NCBI GenBank assembly: GCA_949743325.1
Contig: CATJTQ010000089.1
Location: 1 to 64,000 of the forward strand
Direction: 5' to 3'
Origin: an uncultured Lachnospiraceae bacterium
Lineage (GTDB): Bacteria > Bacillota > Clostridia > Lachnospirales > Lachnospiraceae
DNA: 64,000 bases
Positions 56,831 to 64,000 of the stretch are shown here, piece after piece; position 1 is the first letter of the stretch, and each line of letters opens with the position of its first letter. The translations under genes and the position numbers were made by a program. A model generated the notes under the pieces. The model searched no databases. It worked only from the letters and a program-made list of their open reading frames with translations, and was not told the DNA's origin.

Positions 56831-59761
56831 CTAATCTTCTCCAAGCTTAAGTGCCTGTGCAATTTTAATTTTTCTAATAATTCCGCCTAAAACAGCCATA
56901 CATATACCAATTACAATAACAACAACAATATACATCTTCACAATATCTGTACTTGCCGCCATAACTTTTAATGGGATAATTTCTTTCTCTCCGCCATATG
57001 CAATCTGAATTAGAGGTATATATAGTTTTGATGCGATAAATCCTATTACAGTTCCGACAAAAATTGTAGGCAGAGTAGTAAATATCTGTTCAAATATAAG
57101 CATATATAGTATTTCCTTCATAGTCATACCCATTGCACGAAATATACCAAACTGCAGCGCTCTTGACTGAATTGATAAAATCCAATATATTAAAAAGCCA
57201 ACGCTGCACAATATCAACACAACTATAAATCCTACCGTTAATATGCCATTTGTCCCCTGAATAACCGGATCATTTTTCATCTCAATAATTTCTTCTTTTG
57301 TATCATTAAATAACTCTAACTTTATCTCTTTATCCTCAATAAAATTATAAACAGGCTGTGTTGAATCTTGCATCCTAATCCATACTTGATATGGCAGCAC
57401 TCCATCAACACTTTGTAATTTACTTAAATGTGACACAATTAAAAAATTATCTTTTTTATTTTCTGAACCGTCCGTGTTCTGCTCCAACACTGTATTTTCA
57501 TATCCAGGCCAGTAATCAACAAACCCATAAATAATTCCCCTGACATTCTGTCTTGTTGCTGTAGTAAATAATATAACATCACCTAGCTCATACCCTAACT
57601 TATCTTTAAAGTTAGAAGAAACTAACACAGCGCCTGTATTTTGAGATATTGCATTCAAATAATTGTACCAATGTGAAGGAAGTAAATCTCCATCTTCAAA
57701 CCATGCTGTTTCACCAAAATCTTTAGTATTTATTCCCATCAATGTAACAGTCTGATTTTCAACTTCGGAATCAGATACTTGAACACTTACTTTCGCCTCA
57801 TTTGACATATATACTTTTGCAACACTCTCAACACCATCTATTGTTTTATATTTCTCTATGTCAGGTTCTATAAAATTATCCGCACTTAGCAAACCATTAT
57901 TCTGACCTTCTTCATTGCCTTCACCCGAAGAAACTTTCTTATCCTCGGCTGTATTCTCAGTAGGTTCTGAATCGTCACTTAAATCCTCTTCTCCCTCATC
58001 AACAGTATCCCACTTCTCCATTAAAACAATATCAGCTCCGTTTGAATAGCTTATCTGATTTTCCTCATTTGAGTTAATTGTTCTTGCAGTCTTAGCATTG
58101 AAAATACCAAGCGCAATTGTCAGTATAAGAAAAATCATAATAAAATACTGTTTGTTTTTCGAACGAATTACCTGTAAAAAGGAAGCATAGGAAGCAGGCT
58201 TCCACTTACTTTTCTTGATATAAAATATACCTTTTGTTATAAGTGGTATTAATCTCAACGATACAAGCCCAGCACCTAATATAAAGAGTGACGAACTTAA
58301 AAACAATAATGGGTCAAGTGAGGCTCCTTCAACTACTCTCTTCGCAAGTTCTGCTTTCCTAGCATTAAAGCTATAAAAGCCATATACTGATACAATAAGC
58401 ATTAAAATATCAAGAAAATATTTCTGCCACCATACTCTAAATTTCCTGCCGCTTTTTTTCTGCTTTGTTTCAACAATAGTTAAATCTGCAAATTTAAATA
58501 CAGGAATAACCATCGACATAATTGATATTAATACTGCTGACAATGTATACCACAACAGCGGCAAAGTCGGTCTTAAACTAAGCGCTCTTCTCTGCACAAA
58601 TTCCAGAAATGCATTTGCCGAACCAAACACTTGGCACAGCAGCGCACCAATAGGGACACCTATTACAATACCAATTGCGGCAACAATTGCACTTTGAAGA
58701 AAATATGTCGTCAATATCTGTCTTTTACTGGCGCCACGGCTTTTTATAATAGAAATATCATTTTTCTCAATCTCAAGTATCTGCCTTGATACCATAAAGA
58801 CAAAAGCTGCAAGAAGTACTAAAATTGGAATCTGAAGTACTATGAGTGTAGACGATACGACTTTAGATGTCTTAATCTGTTCTTCTAAAATATCATAATA
58901 AGCAACCTGCATATTATAAGAATCTTTTCCTGCATAAAAATTCATATAACTCTTCGTTTTATTTAGAACTGTTTTACAATTGCTTCCCCTTATCTGCTCA
59001 TAATCGAATAGCAGATACCATACACCCCTTGTCTTATATTCCGAGTTTTCAAAATCACCAAAATTATCCATAAAAACTTTTTCTGAGATAAGTATTTCTG
59101 ATGTAAAACTGCTTGGCTCATTTACCCAATACAAGTCTTCATCCTCACTGTTCTCAAACACACCGGTAATTTTAATCTTTAAAGGATTTCCGTCAGGCAT
59201 CTCAATATCATCAAAAATCAATACCTCTCCGATAAGAAGCTTCTGAGTCACAAGACCTTTCTGACTTATTACTGCATCAATAACACCATCCTTATTTACT
59301 TTATCAGAATACATATCTCCAGAAACCATTTTAATATGATCTTCTAAATCCTCAATCATACCTACTGTAATTTTCTTTTTTGCATTTTTCCCATCATATG
59401 TAGACTCAGTTTCACAATCCAACTGCGGCAAATAATATGTTGTTACTGACTGAACTAAATCCAGACCCATATCTTTCTTTATTTCATCTGCCTTATCTCT
59501 GGCTTCAAAAAAACTTGATGAATTATTGCCCGAACCAATTCTTTTAAGTTCCGCATTAATTGTAAGCAGTCCCGGATAGCTGTTATTTTCAATAATATAA
59601 TTTGCCATAGCCATTGTTAGAGCTTTCTTTTGAATCGCATCAGTGTACATTGGGTTACAGGCAGACACTGCAATCATCAAAATATTTCCCACAATAAGAC
59701 AAATAATCATCCATTTTTTATTCCACATTTTCTGTGTAACAAATTCTAACAATTCCGTCAC
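56831..59761 (-). CDS. FtsX-like permease of a MacB-type exporter
   Basis: 976-residue membrane protein: first helix near residue 18, a long external domain (about 40-300), a group of helices (about 310-540), an external domain with an acidic low-complexity stretch (about 585-640), and a C-terminal FtsX domain with three or four helices. This is the large fused form with two FtsX modules. It should act with the two ATPases and the adaptors to move lipids, peptides or proteins outward. It is 3 bases after the adaptor gene upstream and 10 bases before the GTG start of the ATPase gene. Confidence 0.9.
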   Translation of the reverse strand: MTELLEFVTQKMWNKKWMIICLIVGNILMIAVSACNPMYTDAIQKKALTMAMANYIIENNSYPGLLTINAELKRIGSGNNSSSFFEARDKADEIKKDMGLDLVQSVTTYYLPQLDCETESTYDGKNAKKKITVGMIEDLEDHIKMVSGDMYSDKVNKDGVIDAVISQKGLVTQKLLIGEVLIFDDIEMPDGNPLKIKITGVFENSEDEDLYWVNEPSSFTSEILISEKVFMDNFGDFENSEYKTRGVWYLLFDYEQIRGSNCKTVLNKTKSYMNFYAGKDSYNMQVAYYDILEEQIKTSKVVSSTLIVLQIPILVLLAAFVFMVSRQILEIEKNDISIIKSRGASKRQILTTYFLQSAIVAAIGIVIGVPIGALLCQVFGSANAFLEFVQRRALSLRPTLPLLWYTLSAVLISIMSMVIPVFKFADLTIVETKQKKSGRKFRVWWQKYFLDILMLIVSVYGFYSFNARKAELAKRVVEGASLDPLLFLSSSLFILGAGLVSLRLIPLITKGIFYIKKSKWKPASYASFLQVIRSKNKQYFIMIFLILTIALGIFNAKTARTINSNEENQISYSNGADIVLMEKWDTVDEGEEDLSDDSEPTENTAEDKKVSSGEGNEEGQNNGLLSADNFIEPDIEKYKTIDGVESVAKVYMSNEAKVSVQVSDSEVENQTVTLMGINTKDFGETAWFEDGDLLPSHWYNYLNAISQNTGAVLVSSNFKDKLGYELGDVILFTTATRQNVRGIIYGFVDYWPGYENTVLEQNTDGSENKKDNFLIVSHLSKLQSVDGVLPYQVWIRMQDSTQPVYNFIEDKEIKLELFNDTKEEIIEMKNDPVIQGTNGILTVGFIVVLILCSVGFLIYWILSIQSRALQFGIFRAMGMTMKEILYMLIFEQIFTTLPTIFVGTVIGFIASKLYIPLIQIAYGGEKEIIPLKVMAASTDIVKMYIVVVIVIGICMAVLGGIIRKIKIAQALKLGED

Positions 59762-59764
59762 CTC

Positions 59765-60847
59765 CTACTGAATAAGCACCTGCTGTCCTTCTTCCAGTCC
59801 CCTTACTATCCATACATAAGAACCGTCATCAGCTCCAACTATAACAGGTCTTTTCATAATTTTATTTCCTTCAACTATAGACACATAACTTTTGTCATTC
59901 TGTGTACTGACTGCAAAACTTTTCACTAACAAAACATTATTTAATTTTTTTACATCAGCTCTCACATTAAGATTATTTAATTCATCCGCAGGAACATTTT
60001 CATTTAATTTAATATAGGCAGCACCACTCTGAAAATTATCATCAAGCACATTATCAGCACTTATTACCCTGCCTTCATATACTGTTTTATTTTCACCTAA
60101 ACCTGATTCCACAACAACAGGCATATTATATTTTAAATCTGATCCTTCAGATACACGAACGAAGGATTCCGCCTCAGAATGAATAGTTACAAGTTCTCTT
60201 GTAGTCGTTAACTCCGTCCCCTCCGGAACATTGCCAATTGTATCAACTACACAATCATATGGCGCATAAATATTTAAATCACCCTGAAGAGTTTTTAATA
60301 TTTCCAGCTCATCTTTCATCGTCTGCTGTACCTTATCGCCATCTTCCTTGTAATACTCTATTTGACGCTGTACCTTTTGCTTTTCAACCTGAAAAATCTG
60401 CTGCTCTAATCCGCTTGAAGAAGCTATAGACTGCTCTAAAGAGGAAATCTGTGAATTATAATTATTAATTCCAGCATTTAACTCTTCAAGATTTTTAGCA
60501 ATCGCCTGTTCCTGTTCAGCAATTGTCTCTTCTGTAACTTGCTTTATTCTTACAAGCAAATCCCCTTTTTTGACTTTATCTCCTGTCTCAACTTCAATTT
60601 TTTCCAAAATAACACCATTGTATTGACTGCATATAACAGCAGACTCTGGATAGACTACAGAAGCAGAAAATGATTTCTCCTCTTTAAGTTCGCCGTTTTT
60701 AACTTTATCAGTACCAAAACCTTCCTCACTGTCTATAAGATCTGAACCTATCAAATCCGCTTTTTTATTTCCGCAGCCCGACATAATAATAAGAACCCCA
60801 AAAAGAAGCAGGGCATATATTCTAAGTGAAAATTTATGGTTTAACAT
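59765..60847 (-). CDS. Periplasmic-adaptor-like lipoprotein (HlyD/MacA family), copy 3
   Basis: 360 residues. Lipobox at M-S-G-C (about Cys25). The HlyD/MacA fold shows a biotinyl-lipoyl-like segment (V-E-T-G-D-K-V-K-K-G-D-L-L-V), a coiled coil (about 110-180) and a beta-barrel part with E-G-Q-Q-V at the C-terminus. It overlaps the end of copy 2 by 14 bases. In Gram-positives such adaptors extend outside the membrane and bind the FtsX protein. Confidence 0.88.
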   Translation of the reverse strand: MLNHKFSLRIYALLLFGVLIIMSGCGNKKADLIGSDLIDSEEGFGTDKVKNGELKEEKSFSASVVYPESAVICSQYNGVILEKIEVETGDKVKKGDLLVRIKQVTEETIAEQEQAIAKNLEELNAGINNYNSQISSLEQSIASSSGLEQQIFQVEKQKVQRQIEYYKEDGDKVQQTMKDELEILKTLQGDLNIYAPYDCVVDTIGNVPEGTELTTTRELVTIHSEAESFVRVSEGSDLKYNMPVVVESGLGENKTVYEGRVISADNVLDDNFQSGAAYIKLNENVPADELNNLNVRADVKKLNNVLLVKSFAVSTQNDKSYVSIVEGNKIMKRPVIVGADDGSYVWIVRGLEEGQQVLIQ

Positions 60848-61898
60848 ATAATTCCTCTCCTTCCTTCAGACCTTCCTTTATTTCTACTGCAGTTACTGTC
60901 TGGATGCCGATTTTTACATTGACTCTCTCGAATTCATCTCCCTTTTTCTTATATACATAATACCCCTCTTTATCGGAATATAGTGCATTTGAAGGAATTT
61001 GAAGAACATCCTCTACATAATTATTTTCAACTACAATTGTAGCGTACATTCCAGTTTCAATCGCTTTATCATCTTCAAAATAAAATCTTGAATATAACGG
61101 CAAATCCCAAAATATACGGCTTGCAAGTTCAAACTGCTCATATGGAATATTTGTTACTGTATACTCTTTCTCATTGATAAGCGCATATACTTTATACGCT
61201 TCTGCCAAAACATTTTTCTCAATATAATCTCCAACCAGCTTCATAGAATTATCTTTTGCTATTACTGCAACAACAGTACCCGCTTTAACCGTATCTCCTG
61301 GCTTACAATTATGCAGATAACAAATTGTGCCATCATATGGAGCTGTCACATTTTCAACACTGTAGTCACTCTCAACTTTATCCATCTGAAGCTGTGCCAA
61401 TTCCTTTTGCTGCTCTATTTTCTGAGAAGCAAGACTGCTCTCTAATTTTTTTAAAGCACCCTCTTTTGCCTGCACCTCTCTTGCACCTTCACTACCTTTT
61501 GAAATCTGAAGCTGAAGCTCAGCTATTTGAATATCATATTCTGCCAGATCATTTAAATAATCATTTTCTTTTTGCAGTTTTTCTATCTGATCATCCACAG
61601 TCTCAACCTGCTGTCCTGATGCTTCATTATTTAAGGTAAATAAAACCTGACCTGCCTTTACTTTATCTCCAAGCTTTACATTCACATTGCCAACCATTAT
61701 ATCCGTAGGCAGTTTTACATTTTCATAATCTACTGTAACCGTCGATTCATATGTTTCAATATCATATAACTCACCTTTTGTAACTACAGCAGTATCTTCT
61801 AACTCACCTACTGGAGTTAATAGTTCTGGTACACTGCCCTTTCCACATCCAGACAGCAGAATACAGGCAGAGACAATTGCTGTTAATCTCTTTTTCAA
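60834..61898 (-). CDS. Periplasmic-adaptor-like lipoprotein (HlyD/MacA family), copy 2
   Basis: About 354 residues. Lipobox at L-S-G-C. A lipoyl-like segment (K-L-G-D-K-V-K-A-G-Q-V-L-F), a coiled coil (about 100-165) and barrel motifs follow, ending E-G-L-K-E-G-E-E-L. Two TTG codons in a row (61901, 61898) lie just after AGGAGGAGA; I take the second. Arrangement and motifs match copy 3, with weaker overall similarity, so these are old duplicates or distinct members of one complex. Confidence 0.85.
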   Translation of the reverse strand: MKKRLTAIVSACILLSGCGKGSVPELLTPVGELEDTAVVTKGELYDIETYESTVTVDYENVKLPTDIMVGNVNVKLGDKVKAGQVLFTLNNEASGQQVETVDDQIEKLQKENDYLNDLAEYDIQIAELQLQISKGSEGAREVQAKEGALKKLESSLASQKIEQQKELAQLQMDKVESDYSVENVTAPYDGTICYLHNCKPGDTVKAGTVVAVIAKDNSMKLVGDYIEKNVLAEAYKVYALINEKEYTVTNIPYEQFELASRIFWDLPLYSRFYFEDDKAIETGMYATIVVENNYVEDVLQIPSNALYSDKEGYYVYKKKGDEFERVNVKIGIQTVTAVEIKEGLKEGEELYVKP

Positions 61899-61916
61899 CA
61901 AAATCTCCTCCTATCT

Positions 61917-62783
61917 CTATTCCAAAATCACTTTATCTCCTAATTTAAGCCCGCTTATTATCTCAACTTTATTATCAGCATGCAGCCCAGTTTCAATATA
62001 TTGTATACTTTTAATACCGTCTTCATTTTCAACATACACAATCTCTTTTCCATTAACTTCAGTGATTGCAGACTTAGGAACATACAATACATCTTTTCTC
62101 TCATCTACTAATATAGTTATAGTTCCTACATCCTCTCCTTTTAAATACAGACCTTCTTCCTTTATCTTAAAGTATACTTCTCCCTCAATCGCGTCATCAG
62201 ACACCGAGCTCTCAATACCTATCTCAGAAGAATCTATAACTTGAGCATTATAATCGCCTCCAGCTATGTGAATTGGTACTATATCACCCACATTAAACCT
62301 TTTCCAGAATTCAGTGAACACATTTAAATAAAAAGCATCTTTAGTGTTAGTTATTGCTACCAATTGTCCGGCAACACTTTTCTCCCCGTCTTCCACTTCT
62401 GACAAGTAAGTAACTGTGCTGTCCTCTTTGGCTTTAAGTTCAACTTGGCTTATATCAGCAATATCCGTATCTGTGTATGAGTAAGCTAAATCAGCAATCT
62501 TTGTTCCAGCTGCAATCTTCTGACCAAGAGTTACATAAACTCCTTGGTATGCAAGATTCGATACACCAAACGAATACCTTGTCTCACCCATATTCATACA
62601 GACAACGTCCAAAGTCTCATATAACTGCAAGGTACCTTTTTTTACATCAGCCATTTTAAACTCTTCTTGTTCATACGCCTGTATAATAGGAGTTCTCTGC
62701 AGTTCCTCCTCTTTAGGGAAAATTCCGCATCCTGTCAAAAATATAGCCGCCAGACAAACAGGCAATATCTTTTTTATATGCAT
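61917..62783 (-). CDS. Periplasmic-adaptor-like lipoprotein (HlyD/MacA family), copy 1
   Basis: 288 residues. Lipobox at L-T-G-C. Shorter than copies 2 and 3 because it lacks the coiled coil; the lipoyl-like part (L-G-Q-K-I-A-A-G-T-K) joins directly to the barrel with V-P-K-S-A-I-T and the C-terminal G-L-K-L-G-D-K-V. The ATG at 62783 has GGAGGG upstream, although at a long spacing. It is the first gene of the exporter operon; no promoter was firmly seen. Confidence 0.82.
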   Translation of the reverse strand: MHIKKILPVCLAAIFLTGCGIFPKEEELQRTPIIQAYEQEEFKMADVKKGTLQLYETLDVVCMNMGETRYSFGVSNLAYQGVYVTLGQKIAAGTKIADLAYSYTDTDIADISQVELKAKEDSTVTYLSEVEDGEKSVAGQLVAITNTKDAFYLNVFTEFWKRFNVGDIVPIHIAGGDYNAQVIDSSEIGIESSVSDDAIEGEVYFKIKEEGLYLKGEDVGTITILVDERKDVLYVPKSAITEVNGKEIVYVENEDGIKSIQYIETGLHADNKVEIISGLKLGDKVILE

Positions 62784-62874
62784 ATTATAAAGTCCCTCCT
62801 TTTCAAATTTCACTTTATATTATTTATAAAATACTACAAAATGATAATTTTAAAAAGTAACAAATAAATTTTAC

Positions 62875-62917
62875 ATTTAAAAAGAAAGGAACTTTATATT
62901 TCACAAGTTCCTCTCTT
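62875..62917 (-). terminator. Terminator of the dockerin-like protein gene
   Basis: 13-bp stem (62881-62893 with 62904-62916) followed on the minus strand by TTTTT. It separates the secreted protein gene from the exporter operon. Confidence 0.85.
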
Positions 62918-62943
62918 AATTCATTTAAGTTATAATCTTAATC

Positions 62944-64000
62944 TTAATTTTTAATATTAAGCGCCAATTTTAAAACACTTGTGGCATCTTTTAAATCTAT
63001 TGCACCATTACCATCAATATCAGCGATTTCAAAAATATCCTCAGGTGTATCCTCAATCGCCAAAGCCATTTTTAGAACACTTGTAGCATCTTGCAGATCA
63101 ACTTCTCCGTTCTTATTTACATCACCCAACAATACTGCTGGAGGTGTTGTCGTTACTCCTGGCGGCGTTGTTGTTACTCCCGGAGGTGTTGTTGTCACTC
63201 CCGGCGGTGTTGTTGTCACTCCCGGTGGTGTTGTTGTTACCGCTGGCGGCGTTGTTGTCACTGCTGGCGGTGTTGTTGTTACTCCTGGTGGTGTAACAAC
63301 TCCACTGTCTTCTAATTCTTTAAGTTCAATACGAACGCAATATCCGACTGTTTCTTTACCATCAATTTTAAGAATTCCATATGTTCCATTTACACTTTCA
63401 ACACTCCAATTTGAAACATTATTAATTGCTTCAACTTTAAATCCTTTATATTGCTCAGAATACATTGTTTTTAATTCTTTACCATCTTTATCACAATAAA
63501 CAACTTCATATAAGCCATACGTGATTGGAGCAATTTCATATCCCTCTTTAAGAGTTTTGCCTTTCTGTAACTCCTTAACTGATATAGCTGCTGGAGTTTC
63601 AACAGCTGGAGGAGTTGTTTCTGAAGGTTTTAAGGAAGCATCTAAAATTTTAAATGTTAAATTTGCAGAAACTGAGGTTCCATTGATTGAAGTACATTTT
63701 ACTGTAACAGTTACGTTGCCCTTAGCCAGCGCCTTTAACTCTCCTGTACTAGCATCAATTTCTGCTCTTGGAGTACCCCCTGTTGTATTTTTTACAGACC
63801 ATGTATACTCTGGTGTTGTAATATTTAATGGTGTAGTTATTGTATCTAATTTAACTACATCACCTACATATATTTGAGGTTCTTTATCAACAAATTCAAT
63901 TTTGCTTGCAATATTAACTTTATTATCACCTGCAGGCTCTATTCCAGAATCAGCAGTATATTCTACTTTACACCACTGTTCAGGAGTCATATCATACACG
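62944..64000 (-). CDS. Secreted protein with Ig-like and dockerin-like modules, partial
   Basis: The 3' end of a larger gene, cut by the window edge. The visible 351 residues hold a Big2-like Ig domain (about 25-120), a second beta-rich segment (about 140-230), a Thr/Pro repeat linker and a C-terminal dockerin-like pair with G-D-V-N-K-N-G-E and A-D-I-D-G-N-G-A. The N-terminal catalytic part, if any, is outside the window; pectin or polysaccharide binding is likely by analogy with the two lyases. It is on the same strand as the exporter, with its own terminator. Confidence 0.85.
   Translation of the reverse strand, partial: VYDMTPEQWCKVEYTADSGIEPAGDNKVNIASKIEFVDKEPQIYVGDVVKLDTITTPLNITTPEYTWSVKNTTGGTPRAEIDASTGELKALAKGNVTVTVKCTSINGTSVSANLTFKILDASLKPSETTPPAVETPAAISVKELQKGKTLKEGYEIAPITYGLYEVVYCDKDGKELKTMYSEQYKGFKVEAINNVSNWSVESVNGTYGILKIDGKETVGYCVRIELKELEDSGVVTPPGVTTTPPAVTTTPPAVTTTPPGVTTTPPGVTTTPPGVTTTPPGVTTTPPAVLLGDVNKNGEVDLQDATSVLKMALAIEDTPEDIFEIADIDGNGAIDLKDATSVLKLALNIKN
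63139..63295. repeat. 21-base tandem repeat in a Thr/Pro linker
   Basis: About seven and a half copies of a 21-base unit encoding V-T-T-T-P-P-(G/A), differing by single bases. Such repeats commonly vary in copy number and form the extended linker before the dockerin-like tail. Confidence 0.88.

Noticed and set aside
63139..63295. CRISPR-like array
   Set aside because: The 21-base units are contiguous and in frame with the coding region, with no spacers.
62981..63499. 172-codon plus-strand frame opposite the dockerin-like protein
   Set aside because: It exists only because the Thr/Pro repeat is open in several frames; no start signal.

Overview
The window comes from a low-GC, spore-forming, pectin-degrading Firmicute, most likely a member of the Lachnospiraceae close to Lachnospira / [Eubacterium] eligens. 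The evidence is an alpha/beta small acid-soluble spore protein, a SigH-type sigma factor in the usual sigH-rlmB-mrnC neighbourhood, tandem PL1 pectate lyases ending in dockerin-like repeats, and a sodium-pump decarboxylase operon. The genus is an inference from gene content; no search was run.

Layout. 1-5150: spore protein, a membrane-anchored unknown, a DJ-1 protein, and a reduced Rnf-like operon in the order C-D-E-A that lacks RnfG and RnfB and has lost several cofactor residues. 5180-12376: a divergent RNase H-like exonuclease, a stand-alone CheR, the S1 / ispH / cmk / flavoprotein block and an RpiR regulator. 12449-17694: a biotin-dependent decarboxylase operon with 12S-type and 5S-type carboxyltransferases, a biotin carrier, and the gamma and beta membrane subunits. 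17797-22170: zinc-ribbon protein, sigH, rlmB, mrnC, ispF, a degenerate tRNA-Lys-like sequence, a 48-residue small gene and two tRNAs (Met, Val). 22241-30485: a two-domain VOC protein, purL, a two-component system, a small membrane protein and a C_GCAxxG_C_C protein.

30486-38350 is a decayed accessory region. It holds an RP4-like nic site beside an inverted repeat, an integrase tail fused to a VirD4 fragment, an Rpn-like nuclease pseudogene with two stops and a frameshift, a response-regulator remnant, an AraC gene broken by one stop codon, a serine-recombinase scrap, an FRG-domain fragment, two small plasmid-type genes under a promoter carrying a 10-bp palindrome, and an intact membrane protein resembling the TRADD-N-associated domain of predicted immune effectors.

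38482-64000: two large secreted PL1 pectate lyases behind a consensus promoter; a lipoprotein; yajC and tgt; a 708-residue unknown; aroC; a TTG-start lactonase; a Sir2-like protein lacking the catalytic histidine; a GH13 protein lacking most catalytic residues; an RluA pseudouridine synthase; and a six-gene MacB-type export system with three adaptor lipoproteins, one FtsX permease and two ATPases, one of which carries an AbrB-like tail. The window ends inside a third secreted protein with Ig-like, Thr/Pro-repeat and dockerin-like modules.

The most promising candidates for something undescribed are the reduced Rnf-like complex, the pseudoenzyme pair at 51-54 kb, the ATPase-AbrB fusion in the three-adaptor exporter and the TRADD-like membrane protein. 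Family assignments rest on motif recognition from memory.
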